A DNA stretch of 47,042 nt, taken from positions 1-47,042 of the forward strand of contig SVDT01000007.1 of assembly GCA_015057775.1 (NCBI GenBank). Direction: 5' to 3'. A program made the translations under genes and the position numbers. The stretch is from Paenibacillaceae bacterium. GTDB taxonomy: Bacteria > Bacillota > Clostridia > Lachnospirales > Lachnospiraceae. Shown here in pieces: positions 1 to 7,851 of the stretch (the stretch's first letter is position 1; each line of letters starts with the position of its first letter). The notes under the pieces are model-generated. The model saw only the letters and a program-made list of their open reading frames with translations, did no database searches and had not been told where the DNA came from.

Positions 1-89
1 TTCCATGTCAGGTTCCTTTCTCAAATACCTACATTATAACTTTCTGTTTGAATGATTTCAATGGAATAAAATTATTCTGCGTTTCTGCC

Positions 90-118
90 TTTACATCCTT
101 GTTTTAAACTGCTAAAAT
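90..118 (+). promoter_or_regulatory. sigma-A-type promoter for pth-mfd
   Basis: TTTACA (90-95), a 17-bp spacer and TAAAAT (113-118) resemble a vegetative promoter. Transcription would start near 125, giving a leader of about 115 nt before pth that contains the hairpin at 129-164. Confidence 0.5.
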
Positions 119-128
119 TAGAGGAATC

Positions 129-164
129 GCGTTAGGTGCCCTCATATGGGAAATCTAACGCTTT
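129..164 (+). promoter_or_regulatory. leader hairpin upstream of pth, possible attenuator
   Basis: GCGTTAG (129-135) pairs with CTAACGC (155-161), and CCC/GGG (139-141/148-150) can stack inside. Only four T follow, so termination would be weak at best. It sits in the predicted pth leader. Its function is unknown. Confidence 0.35.
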
Positions 165-241
165 TCGGGCGTTCATAAAACTCCATGATCAGTCATGAAA
201 TGCAACTGCTGTTAATATAGACAATAATAAGGAGAATCATC

Positions 242-808
242 ATGTACATCATCGCAGGATTAGGTAATCCAACTAGAGAATATGATAAAACAAGACACAA
301 TGTGGGTTTTGAGGCTATTGATGTTCTGGCGGACAAACTGGGAATCCCCATGACGGAGAAGAAGCATAAAGCAATATATGGGATGGGAATGGCAGGATAT
401 CAGAAGGTTATTCTTTCAAAACCCCAGACCTATATGAATTTAAGCGGAGAGAGCATCCGCTCCATGGCTGACTTTTATAAGGTAGAGCCGGAACATGTTA
501 TTGTGATCTGCGATGACATCAACCTTGTGGAGGGACAGCTTCGGATTCGTCTGAAAGGAAGTGCCGGCGGGCATAACGGACTGAAAAACATCATACAGCA
601 CTTAGGAACCCAGGAATTCCCAAGAATCAGAGTTGGAGTGGGTGAGAAGCCTAAAGAGATGGATCTGGCAGACTATGTGCTTGGACGTTTTCCAAAGGAG
701 CTGGAGTCTGTTATGGCGGATGCTTACCTGGCTGGGGCAGAGGCGGCAATCATGATGGTGGAAGACGGAGCCGAAAAGGCGATGAATTATTTCAACAGGA
801 AGAAATAA
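242..808 (+). CDS. pth: peptidyl-tRNA hydrolase
   Basis: The 188-aa product is a cytoplasmic peptidyl-tRNA hydrolase of the bacterial Pth family, which frees tRNA from peptidyl-tRNAs dropped by stalled ribosomes. The N-terminal AGLGNPTREYDKTRHNVGF block carries the family's conserved Asn and catalytic His, and KPQTYMNLSG, DDINL and GSAGGHNGLK follow in the expected order. Length is normal for the family. The ATG is preceded by AAGGAGA at 229-235 with good spacing. mfd begins 9 nt after the stop and its ribosome site overlaps the pth stop, so the two are almost certainly one operon, as in many Firmicutes. Confidence 0.97.
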   Translation: MYIIAGLGNPTREYDKTRHNVGFEAIDVLADKLGIPMTEKKHKAIYGMGMAGYQKVILSKPQTYMNLSGESIRSMADFYKVEPEHVIVICDDINLVEGQLRIRLKGSAGGHNGLKNIIQHLGTQEFPRIRVGVGEKPKEMDLADYVLGRFPKELESVMADAYLAGAEAAIMMVEDGAEKAMNYFNRKK

Positions 809-817
809 GGAGATTTC

Positions 818-3800
818 ATGAACGATCTATTTGAGAAACCATTAAGGGAACTAAAGGATTTTGAAGGTCTTTGCTCTGATCTGAAAAAGAAGGCCGGACC
901 AGTCATGGCAAGCGGCTGCATGGATTCCCAGAAAGTTCATCTGATGTATGAAGCGGCAAAACATGCAGGTCTTAAACTGGTAATCACCTATGATGATACC
1001 AGGGCAAGAGAGATCTATGAAGATCTTCGCTTTTTTGATTCTGATACGTGGCTTTATCCGGCAAGGGACTTGCTGTTTTTCAATGCAGATATCCATGGGA
1101 ATCTGCTGACTAAACAGCGAATGGAGGTCTTCCGTCATTTAATGGAACAATCCTCCGGATGGGTGGTAACAACCTTTGATGGTTTGATGGACCACCTTAT
1201 GCCTCTTGCTGATTTGAAGAAACAGGCACTTTCCGTTGAGAACGGTCAGATTATTGATGTGGAGCTGTGGAAAAAACAGCTTACCCAGCTGGGATATGAG
1301 CGAATGGGTCAGGTAGACGGGATGGGACAGTTTTCCATCCGCGGCGGCATCATTGATATTTTTCCCTTAACAGAAGAACTACCTGTCCGTATTGAGCTTT
1401 GGGACAATGAGGTGGACTCCATTAGAACCTTTGACTTAGAAAGCCAGAGGTCCATAGACCAGCTTGATGAAATCTGTATCTATCCTGCCACGGAGATGGT
1501 TCTTACCTCCCAGCAGATTAACGATGGGTTGGAAGAACTTCAAAAAGAGCTGAAAAAATATGAAAAGGATCTGCGGGCTCAGTCAAAGATTCAGGAAGCC
1601 GCCAGAATCCGGTCCCTTGTATCAGAACTGATAGAAGGCTTAAAGGAAGGCTGGAAGCAGCACGGACTTGATGGCTATATTCAGTACTTCTGTAAAGGGA
1701 GTGTATCCTTTCTTGATTATTTTTCTCCTGAAGATACAGTCTTTTTCTTAGATGAACCGGAACGGTTAAAGGAAAAGGGAGAAACCGTTGAGATGGAATT
1801 CCGGGAAAGCATGATTCATCGTCTGGAAAATGGTTATCTCCTTCCGGGACAGACAAACCTTCTTTATCCGGCAAAAGAGATGTTAGCCAGAATTCAGATG
1901 AAAAGTGGAGTGTATTTAACCGGTCTGGAACAGAAGCTGTCAGGCTTTGTGGTGAAAAACCGCTATAGTTTTCAGGTGAAAAACGTTAATTCCTATCAAA
2001 ACAGTTTTGAACTTCTGATTAAGGATTTAACCAGATGGAAACGGGAGGGATACCGGGTTATCCTGTTGTCCGCCTCCAGAACCAGAGCCAGCCGTCTGGC
2101 AGGCGATTTAAGAGAATACGAATTACGCGCTTACTGCCCGGACGATCAGGATGGGGAGCATGAGGTGAAGCCGGGAGAAATTCTGGTGACTCATGGCAAC
2201 ATTCACCGGGGATTTGAATACCCCATGATCAAATTCCTTGTAATTACCGAAGGTGACATGTTCGGTGTGGAGAAAAAGAAACGTAAACGGAAAAAGACGG
2301 TTTATGAAGGCACCAGAATCCAGAACTTTTCCGATCTCGCTGTTGGGGATTATGTGGTTCACGAGGATCATGGTCTTGGTATTTACCGGGGAATTGAAAA
2401 GATTGAACAGGATGGTGTAATCAAAGATTACTTAAAAGTGGAGTATGCAGAAAACGGTAATCTGTATCTTCCGGCTACCAGGCTTGACGGAATCCAGAAG
2501 TATGCCGGTGCGGAAGCCAAGAAGCCAAAGCTGAACCGCCTTGGAGGAGATCAGTGGAATAAAACCAAAACCAGAGTAAAGGGTGCTGTAAAAGAGATAG
2601 CAAAGGATCTGGTTATGCTCTATGCAGCCAGACAGCAGACACATGGATTCCGTTACAGTGAGGATACCGTCTGGCAGAAAGAGTTTGAAGAGATGTTTCC
2701 ATACGAAGAGACTGAGGATCAGTGGGATGCAATCGAATCCACAAAAGCAGATATGGAAAGCGGCAAAATTATGGATCGCTTAATCTGCGGAGATGTGGGA
2801 TATGGTAAAACAGAGATTGCACTGAGAGCGGCCTTTAAAGCGGTTCAGGAAGGAAAACAGGTGGTCTACCTGGTTCCCACTACGATTCTGGCTCAGCAGC
2901 ATTATAATACCTTTGCACAGAGAATGAAGGACTTTCCGGTACGGGTGGATTTAATGTCCCGGTTTAAGACCTCTGCCCAGATTAAGAAAACGGTGGAAGA
3001 CTTAAAAAAAGGCATGGTGGATATTGTAATAGGCACCCACCGTGTATTATCCAAAGATGTGCAGTTTAAGGATCTGGGTCTTTTAATTATTGATGAAGAA
3101 CAGCGTTTTGGAGTTGCCCATAAGGAGAAAATCAAGCAGTTAAAGGAAAATATAGACGTTCTAACTTTAACAGCCACCCCAATCCCAAGAACCCTTCATA
3201 TGAGCCTTGTGGGAATCCGGGACATGAGCGTTCTGGAAGAGCCGCCTGTTGACCGAATGCCCATACAGACCTATGTAATGGAGCATAATGACGAAATGGT
3301 CCGGGAAGCGATTCACAGGGAACTGTCAAGGGGAGGACAGGTCTATTATGTATACAACCGGGTTAATAACATTGATGAGATTGCAAACCACATTGCAAAG
3401 CTGGTTCCGGAGGCAGTGGTTACGTTTGCCCATGGGCAGATGCACGAGCATGAACTGGAACGAATCATGTTTGATTTTGTAAACGGTGAAATTGATGTTC
3501 TGGTATGTACCACAATTATTGAGACAGGACTTGATATTTCCAATGCAAACACCATGATTATTCAGGATGCGGACCGCATGGGACTTTCCCAGCTCTACCA
3601 GTTAAGAGGCCGGGTAGGACGTTCCAGCCGTACTGCATACGCATTTCTCATGTATAAACGGGATAAGATGTTAAAAGAAGAAGCAGAGAAGCGGCTTCAG
3701 GCGATCCGTGAATTTACAGAGCTTGGCTCTGGTATCAAAATTGCAATGCGGGATCTGGAAATAAGAGGAGCAGGCAATGTTCTGGGTGCAGAGCAGCATG

Positions 3801-4354
3801 GACATATGGAAGCCGTGGGATATGACCTTTACTGCAAACTATTGAACCAGGCGGTTTTGGAACTGAAGGGCGAAAGAAAAGAAGAGGACACTTACCAGAC
3901 CGTGGTGGATTGCGATATCGATGCTTATATTCCAACCTCTTATATTAAAAATGAATATCAGAAGCTTGATATCTATAAGCGCATTTCTTCGATTGAAAAT
4001 GAAGAAGAACATATGGATATGCAGGATGAACTGATGGACCGTTTTGGCGAGATGCCAAAGCCGGTTGAGAATCTTCTTAAGGTTGCGGCAATAAAGGCTC
4101 TGGCACACAGCGCCTATGTGACCGAGGTAAATATTAACCGCCAGGAAATCCGGCTTACCATGTACCGGAATGCAAAGCTTAAGGTAGAAGGAATTCCTAA
4201 GATTATTGAGCAGTACAGGGGAGATTTAAAATTCCATATGGGAGAAGAACCCAAATTTGCCTACCTTGACCGGAAGAAAAATGCAACAACAGATGCCATG
4301 ATAAGCCAGGCTGAGGTCATCTTGAAGCAGATTAGTGAATTATCTGATAAATAG
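818..4354 (+). CDS. mfd: transcription-repair coupling factor Mfd
   Basis: The 1178-aa product is Mfd, the SF2 translocase that pushes stalled RNA polymerase off damaged DNA and recruits UvrA. The N-terminal part is UvrB-like (about residues 1-400). A CarD-like polymerase-interaction module with DYVVHEDHGLGIYRG lies near residue 515. The RecG-like motor follows, with Walker A GDVGYGKTE (about 657-666), the helicase motif DEEQRFG (about 758-764) and the QLRGRVGRS block. A C-terminal TRCF domain ends the protein. Length is typical. The Shine-Dalgarno AAGGAG (807-812) overlaps the pth stop codon. I see no clear terminator directly after the stop. Confidence 0.97.
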   Translation: MNDLFEKPLRELKDFEGLCSDLKKKAGPVMASGCMDSQKVHLMYEAAKHAGLKLVITYDDTRAREIYEDLRFFDSDTWLYPARDLLFFNADIHGNLLTKQRMEVFRHLMEQSSGWVVTTFDGLMDHLMPLADLKKQALSVENGQIIDVELWKKQLTQLGYERMGQVDGMGQFSIRGGIIDIFPLTEELPVRIELWDNEVDSIRTFDLESQRSIDQLDEICIYPATEMVLTSQQINDGLEELQKELKKYEKDLRAQSKIQEAARIRSLVSELIEGLKEGWKQHGLDGYIQYFCKGSVSFLDYFSPEDTVFFLDEPERLKEKGETVEMEFRESMIHRLENGYLLPGQTNLLYPAKEMLARIQMKSGVYLTGLEQKLSGFVVKNRYSFQVKNVNSYQNSFELLIKDLTRWKREGYRVILLSASRTRASRLAGDLREYELRAYCPDDQDGEHEVKPGEILVTHGNIHRGFEYPMIKFLVITEGDMFGVEKKKRKRKKTVYEGTRIQNFSDLAVGDYVVHEDHGLGIYRGIEKIEQDGVIKDYLKVEYAENGNLYLPATRLDGIQKYAGAEAKKPKLNRLGGDQWNKTKTRVKGAVKEIAKDLVMLYAARQQTHGFRYSEDTVWQKEFEEMFPYEETEDQWDAIESTKADMESGKIMDRLICGDVGYGKTEIALRAAFKAVQEGKQVVYLVPTTILAQQHYNTFAQRMKDFPVRVDLMSRFKTSAQIKKTVEDLKKGMVDIVIGTHRVLSKDVQFKDLGLLIIDEEQRFGVAHKEKIKQLKENIDVLTLTATPIPRTLHMSLVGIRDMSVLEEPPVDRMPIQTYVMEHNDEMVREAIHRELSRGGQVYYVYNRVNNIDEIANHIAKLVPEAVVTFAHGQMHEHELERIMFDFVNGEIDVLVCTTIIETGLDISNANTMIIQDADRMGLSQLYQLRGRVGRSSRTAYAFLMYKRDKMLKEEAEKRLQAIREFTELGSGIKIAMRDLEIRGAGNVLGAEQHGHMEAVGYDLYCKLLNQAVLELKGERKEEDTYQTVVDCDIDAYIPTSYIKNEYQKLDIYKRISSIENEEEHMDMQDELMDRFGEMPKPVENLLKVAAIKALAHSAYVTEVNINRQEIRLTMYRNAKLKVEGIPKIIEQYRGDLKFHMGEEPKFAYLDRKKNATTDAMISQAEVILKQISELSDK

Positions 4355-4396
4355 AAAAATATAGAAAATATAACTAAAAAAATACAGCTTGTCTGG

Positions 4397-4424
4397 TTGA
4401 TTTTTTGGCATTTTGTGATATACT
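4397..4424 (+). promoter_or_regulatory. promoter for the 61-aa orphan gene
   Basis: TTGATT (4397-4402), a 16-bp spacer and TATACT (4419-4424) resemble a sigma-A promoter. It gives the small gene its own transcript, separate from mfd and closed by the terminator at 4734. Confidence 0.5.
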
Positions 4425-4498
4425 AATAGTAGAAGATGGGATTAAGTCCCGGATGCTTTCTTACTTCAATACATTTGTTTCGAAGAAAGGTGGTAGCT

Positions 4499-4684
4499 AT
4501 GGACGTTTTAGGTATGTATCTTCTCCAACGAGTATCAGATGAATTAACCATTCAGCGCTATGGTTCTTTTGAAAACAGATTTGTGTCCCCTGTTCCCGAT
4601 AATCCGGCAGCAAAAGTGGCACATGAGGCGTATATAACCTCTTCAAAAGAAGTTCCCCATCGTGTCAGGCAAGGTGATTTTTAA
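4499..4684 (+). CDS. 61-aa protein of unknown function
   Basis: I do not recognise this protein. The start at 4499 was chosen because AAAGGTGG (4486-4493) sits at ribosome-binding distance from this ATG; the frame stays open back to 4436, but the upstream ATG has no such site. The product begins MDVLGMYLLQRVSDEL, has a predicted helical N-terminus, no signal peptide or membrane segment, no cysteines and a basic C-terminus (HRVRQGDF). It has its own promoter (4397-4424) and terminator (4734-4782), so it is a monocistronic unit between mfd and spoVT. Its place in a sporulation neighbourhood hints at, but does not show, a sporulation role. Confidence 0.6.
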   Translation: MDVLGMYLLQRVSDELTIQRYGSFENRFVSPVPDNPAAKVAHEAYITSSKEVPHRVRQGDF

Positions 4685-4733
4685 TCTGGGTATGGAACAT
4701 CCCACTTCTTAAAATTTCATAATTTACTAATTA

Positions 4734-4782
4734 AAAATCAGGGTTAGACTTTATTAAAAGTCTGGCCCTGATTTTAAATTTT
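4734..4782 (+). terminator. intrinsic terminator after the 61-aa gene
   Basis: A long stem pairs AAAATCAGGG (from 4734) with CCCTGATTTT (ending 4775), and AGACTTT pairs with AAAGTCT inside it. AAATTTT follows. It isolates spoVT from upstream transcription. Confidence 0.8.
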
Positions 4783-4809
4783 GGGAAAAATGGCAGACTT
4801 AAGTATAAT
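4781..4809 (+). promoter_or_regulatory. possible promoter for spoVT
   Basis: TTGGGA (4781-4786), a 17-bp spacer and TATAAT (4804-4809). The -10 is perfect and the -35 poor. In Bacillus spoVT is transcribed by sigma-G; no convincing sigma-G pair was found here, so this vegetative-type site may be only part of the control. Confidence 0.4.
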
Positions 4810-4874
4810 CTGGTGTATTCGATGCAAAATAATATCAGTGATAGAAAAATGCACAAGATGGAGGAATATTAAAT

Positions 4875-5423
4875 ATGAAAGCAACTGGTATTGTAAGAAG
4901 AATTGATGATCTTGGACGTGTGGTAATACCAAAAGAGATCAGACGAACACTCAGACTCAGAGAAGGAACTCCGCTTGAGATATTTACAGACAGAGAAGGT
5001 GAAATTATATTAAAAAAATATTCTCCTATGGTAGAGCTTACTGCATTCGCTTCCCAGTATGCGGAAGCCATGGCACAGACTACCGGACTGACCGTATGTA
5101 TCAGTGACCGCGATCAGATTATCGCTGTGGCTGGCGGATCAAAAAAGGAGCTTCTCCAAAAGACCATCAGCAAGCAGCTGGAGACGATCATTAATGAGCG
5201 TACCGTTGTTGTGGCAGGAAAAGATGATAAAGGATTTGTAGCATTAACAGGAGAGACTCTGGAAGGCATAACGGCTCAGGTAGTGGCACCAATTATTTGT
5301 GAAGGAGATGCCATTGGAGCAGTTGCACTTTTAAGCAGAGAGCCAAGAGCACGCTTTGGTGATATGGAGACAAAACTTGCGACAACAGCTGCCGGATTTT
5401 TAGGACGTCAGATGGAAGGTTAA
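4875..5423 (+). CDS. spoVT: stage V sporulation protein T (AbrB-type regulator)
   Basis: The 182-aa product is SpoVT, a late forespore transcription regulator. Residues 1-50 form the AbrB/MazE swapped-hairpin DNA-binding domain (MKATGIVRRIDDLGRVVIPKEIRR is the family signature), and residues of about 55-180 form the GAF-like domain. Length matches Bacillus SpoVT. GGAGGA stands about 10 nt before the ATG. A 47-aa acidic protein starts 12 nt after the stop and shares the terminator at 5599. In Bacillus the protein tunes sigma-G-dependent genes and germination; that role is inferred here from family and neighbourhood. Confidence 0.95.
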   Translation: MKATGIVRRIDDLGRVVIPKEIRRTLRLREGTPLEIFTDREGEIILKKYSPMVELTAFASQYAEAMAQTTGLTVCISDRDQIIAVAGGSKKELLQKTISKQLETIINERTVVVAGKDDKGFVALTGETLEGITAQVVAPIICEGDAIGAVALLSREPRARFGDMETKLATTAAGFLGRQMEG

Positions 5424-5435
5424 GGAGGTGAGAAC

Positions 5436-5579
5436 ATGAGGATTTTTATGCCCGAAGAGGATGACTACAGTGATGGCGATATTCCGGAGATTGATACGGA
5501 CCCTTACAAAGACGGTTTTTATGTAGAGCCACTGCCAGAATCAGAAAGACCAAGACGAGATGGTCCTGGAGGGGATTAA
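5436..5579 (+). CDS. 47-aa acidic protein downstream of spoVT
   Basis: A small open frame starts at ATG 5436 behind the near-perfect ribosome site AAGGAGGTG (5422-5430), which overlaps the spoVT stop. The product is 47 aa, begins MRIFMPEEDD, is rich in Asp, Glu and Pro, lacks cysteine and membrane segments and ends RRDGPGGD. It probably is largely disordered. The strong ribosome site, 12-nt spacing and shared terminator argue that it is translated with spoVT. I do not know a named family for it. Confidence 0.65.
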   Translation: MRIFMPEEDDYSDGDIPEIDTDPYKDGFYVEPLPESERPRRDGPGGD

Positions 5580-5598
5580 TACAAAAAATGCGCAACTA

Positions 5599-5634
5599 AA
5601 AACGGCAGCCGGAAATTAACAGGGCTGCCGTTTT
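5599..5634. terminator. bidirectional terminator between spoVT unit and metallo-hydrolase
   Basis: AAAACGGCAGCC (5599-5610) pairs perfectly with GGCTGCCGTTTT (5623-5634). A-runs and T-runs on both sides let it serve both convergent units. Confidence 0.85.
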
Positions 5635-5649
5635 GATGACGGGTCATAA

Positions 5650-6630
5650 TTAGTTGATGGTCTGATCGCCATCCTTAATACAATAATTAACCTTTACACC
5701 CAGCTCTTCCATCCATTTTCTGGTCTCAAGGGTTTTCCAGTCACCGCTTCCGATACCGCTGCCGTTATCATTATTCCACAGCCAGAGCGGACATGGCCAT
5801 AAAGCGATCTGGGGTTTAATGGCTGCGTAAACTTCCCGGCTTACGCCATACTGACCATGGTGGGACATTTGTACAATATCACTTTTTAAATCAGCTGCGC
5901 TTGTCTCTTCCAAGAGAAGTTTTCCTGCCTCAGGCCCCATATCTCCCAAAACAAGAATGCTTACATTGTTTAAAAAGAATTTGTATGCAACAGAGCTGTT
6001 GTTTACTGATGTTACATCAAGCAGGTAGGGGTTGTTCAGTACTTTGGCCTTTATAGAGCCCACCTGGATCTCATCTCCCTTTTTCACAGTATGGAGACTT
6101 GATGCCGGGAGTGTCGACAAGGCTGAACGTAAATCCGTTACCAGCAGAGATCGGGAGGACTCTACCTTATCATACCAGGCCTGGTCTGCCAGAGAGTAGT
6201 AAACATTGTCAATTGTAATATTACGATCTGGATTATTTAAAATTTTAACCAGTGCTCCCACGTGGTCGGAGTGGGGATGGGTGACAAACCAGGCAGAAAC
6301 ATGTCCGCCTTTTGAACGGATTACATCACTTAAATGATCCGCATCAATATCCCAGCCGCCGTCAATGACTACCAAAGAACCGTTCTTATCCTGCAAAACC
6401 ATGGAAAGCATCTGGCGGTTGTCATAATCTGCAAGAAGGGAAAGGCTCCCTCCATTAAAGATCTTGCCGCCAGGTCCGATATTTAAGGAAGGACCAATGC
6501 CCATACGTACAGCAGTCAACTCATCTGCGGTACTTCCTGGCGTTACAATTTCAGGTGTAAATGCACTTAAAACGATGTTAATAAACAGCACGCAGGCGGC
6601 TATTTTTTTCCATATACTAAAATGTTTCAT
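5650..6630 (-). CDS. exported or membrane-anchored MBL-fold metallo-hydrolase
   Basis: The 326-aa product is a metallo-beta-lactamase-fold hydrolase of the ComEC C-terminal-like type. Residues of about 7-25 form an uncleaved-anchor or signal-peptide-like hydrophobic segment (KKIAACVLFINIVLSAF). The metal-binding HxHxDH motif appears as THPHSDHVGAL, with VIDGGWD before it and further ligand motifs LVLGDMG and MSHHGQYG. The C-terminal part carries an unusual Trp-rich stretch (PCPLWLWNNDNGSG). It therefore probably acts outside the membrane on a phosphoester or nucleic acid, but the substrate cannot be read from the sequence. It has no channel domain, so it is not ComEC itself. It stands alone and convergent to spoVT; GGAGG precedes the ATG. 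Confidence 0.85.
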   Translation of the reverse strand: MKHFSIWKKIAACVLFINIVLSAFTPEIVTPGSTADELTAVRMGIGPSLNIGPGGKIFNGGSLSLLADYDNRQMLSMVLQDKNGSLVVIDGGWDIDADHLSDVIRSKGGHVSAWFVTHPHSDHVGALVKILNNPDRNITIDNVYYSLADQAWYDKVESSRSLLVTDLRSALSTLPASSLHTVKKGDEIQVGSIKAKVLNNPYLLDVTSVNNSSVAYKFFLNNVSILVLGDMGPEAGKLLLEETSAADLKSDIVQMSHHGQYGVSREVYAAIKPQIALWPCPLWLWNNDNGSGIGSGDWKTLETRKWMEELGVKVNYCIKDGDQTIN

Positions 6631-6757
6631 GTTAACCTCCGGTTTTATTTAACTGCAATTATTATAATAGAATCAAGGGATTTTTAACAGGGGTCCGGGA
6701 CAAATGTCAGAAAAACGTCAGAATTGGAAACAGATTCCCCCGGTTTGTTCCGGTATA

Positions 6758-6766
6758 TGTTATAAT
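6758..6766 (+). promoter_or_regulatory. extended -10 promoter for mazG
   Basis: TGTTATAAT combines the TGn extension with a perfect TATAAT (6761-6766). No good -35 lies 16-18 bp upstream, as is usual for extended -10 promoters. It lies 22 bp before the mazG ATG. Confidence 0.55.
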
Positions 6767-6788
6767 CTGAAAAAAGGAGGTTCCGTGC

Positions 6789-7181
6789 ATGTATACTTTT
6801 AAAGATTTAGTAGATATTACAAATAAACTGCGGGCGGAGGATGGTTGTCCCTGGGACAGAGAGCAGACTCACGAGAGCTTAAAAAAGCATCTGGAAGAAG
6901 AGAGCCAGGAAGTATTCCAGGCAATTGACAATAAGGATATGGAGAATCTTTGTGAAGAACTGGGAGACGTTTTGTTTCAGGTAATGCTGCACAGCCAGAT
7001 AGCCAAGGAAAGTCACTGCTTTTCCATTGACGATGTGGTGAATGGAATCTGTGAGAAAATGATCCGCAGACATCCCCATGTTTTTGGCGATAAAAAGGTG
7101 ATTTCGTCGGAAGAGGGAGAGGCTGTCTGGAATGCGATAAAAATGCAGGAGAAGGCTCGTGAAAAGAGCAAAAAACCTTGA
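6789..7181 (+). CDS. mazG: MazG-type nucleoside triphosphate pyrophosphohydrolase
   Basis: The 130-aa product is a single MazG domain that hydrolyses NTPs to NMP and PPi. It shows GCPWDREQTHESLKKHLEEE followed by EELGDVLFQVMLHSQ, the two blocks holding the acidic Mg2+ ligands (ExxE and ExxD). It is half the length of Bacillus YabN or E. coli MazG, so it is a one-domain form. AAAGGAGG lies at 6773-6780. The gene sits at the usual Firmicutes place before hup, and its stop codon overlaps the hup -35 element. Confidence 0.93.
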   Translation: MYTFKDLVDITNKLRAEDGCPWDREQTHESLKKHLEEESQEVFQAIDNKDMENLCEELGDVLFQVMLHSQIAKESHCFSIDDVVNGICEKMIRRHPHVFGDKKVISSEEGEAVWNAIKMQEKAREKSKKP

Positions 7182-7206
7182 CAAAATCAGGAGAAACAGC
7201 TATAAA
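7178..7206 (+). promoter_or_regulatory. strong sigma-A promoter for hup-rqcP
   Basis: A perfect TTGACA (7178-7183), 17-bp spacer and TATAAA (7201-7206). The -35 overlaps the mazG stop codon. It explains the high expression expected for HU. Confidence 0.85.
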
Positions 7207-7272
7207 TGATATAGTAATCGTGTCAACGAGAAAATTAGTAGCCTGGTGCTACATTCTAGGAGGAAGATATCA

Positions 7273-7548
7273 ATGAACAAAGCAGAGTTAATCGCGGCAG
7301 TAGCAGAGAAAGCAGAGCTGTCCAAGAAGGATGCAGAAAAGGCAGTAAAAGCTTTAACAGATGTAATATCTGAAGAATTAGTTAAGGGCGAGAAAATCCA
7401 GTTAGTTGGCTTTGGTACATTCGAAGTATCTGAGAGAGCTGCCAGAGAAGGCAGAAATCCTAAGAGCGGTGAAGTAATGAATATACCGGCTTCCAAGACT
7501 CCAAAGTTCAAAGCAGGTAAGGCATTAAAGGATATGGTGAACGCATAA
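7273..7548 (+). CDS. hup: DNA-binding protein HU
   Basis: The 91-aa product is the histone-like protein HU, which bends and compacts DNA as a dimer. It begins [20 protein letters not shown] and contains the signature [18 protein letters not shown] around the DNA-embracing arm. The frame is open nine codons further upstream, but the ATG at 7273 is the right start because AGGAGGA (7258-7264) precedes it and HU proteins begin MNK. rqcP starts 3 nt after the stop, so both come from the strong promoter at 7178. Confidence 0.97.
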   Translation: MNKAELIAAVAEKAELSKKDAEKAVKALTDVISEELVKGEKIQLVGFGTFEVSERAAREGRNPKSGEVMNIPASKTPKFKAGKALKDMVNA

Positions 7549-7551
7549 TCC

Positions 7552-7791
7552 ATGAGACTTGATAAGTTTCTGAAAGTTTCCAGGATCATTAAGAGAAGAA
7601 CCATAGCAAACGAAGCCTGTGATGCAGGCCGTGTGCTTGTGAATGATAAACCTGCAAAAGCCTCCTTAAACATTAAGGAAGGCGATGTAATTGAAATACA
7701 CTTTGGCACCAGTTCGGTTAAGGTAGAGGTTCTTGATGTGGCGGAAACCGTAAAAAAAGATGAGGCAAAAGAGCTTTATCGCTATCTTTAG
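7552..7791 (+). CDS. rqcP: S4-domain ribosome quality-control factor RqcP
   Basis: The 79-aa product is an S4 RNA-binding protein of the Hsp15/YabO family, now called RqcP. It works with RqcH on split 50S subunits to add Ala tails to stalled nascent chains. The S4 fold is visible as MRLDKFLKVSRIIKRRTIANE...GRVLVNDKPAKASLNIKEGD. Length and place (hup-rqcP-yabP) match Bacillus. The ATG lies 3 nt after the hup stop, so translation is probably coupled. Transcription should end at, or be cut by, the hairpin at 7838-7881. Confidence 0.92.
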   Translation: MRLDKFLKVSRIIKRRTIANEACDAGRVLVNDKPAKASLNIKEGDVIEIHFGTSSVKVEVLDVAETVKKDEAKELYRYL

Positions 7792-7822
7792 CCTTTCACT
7801 TGATACAAAAGTTTAATTTCAG

Positions 7823-7851
7823 GAATATTGGAGCTCGCCTCCTAATATACT
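7823..7851 (+). promoter_or_regulatory. predicted sigma-E promoter of yabPQ
   Basis: GAATATT (7823-7829) matches the sigma-E -35 consensus kmATATT exactly. After 14 bp, AATATACT (7844-7851) matches six of eight positions of the -10 consensus CATACAhT. Bacillus yabP and yabQ are known sigma-E genes. The -10 lies in the left arm of the hairpin, and the start would fall near 7857-7859 in its loop. Confidence 0.6.

Noticed and set aside
4813..4845. Sigma-G promoter before spoVT
   Set aside because: TGTATT and CAGTGATA can be aligned only loosely with the forespore consensus; the evidence was too weak.
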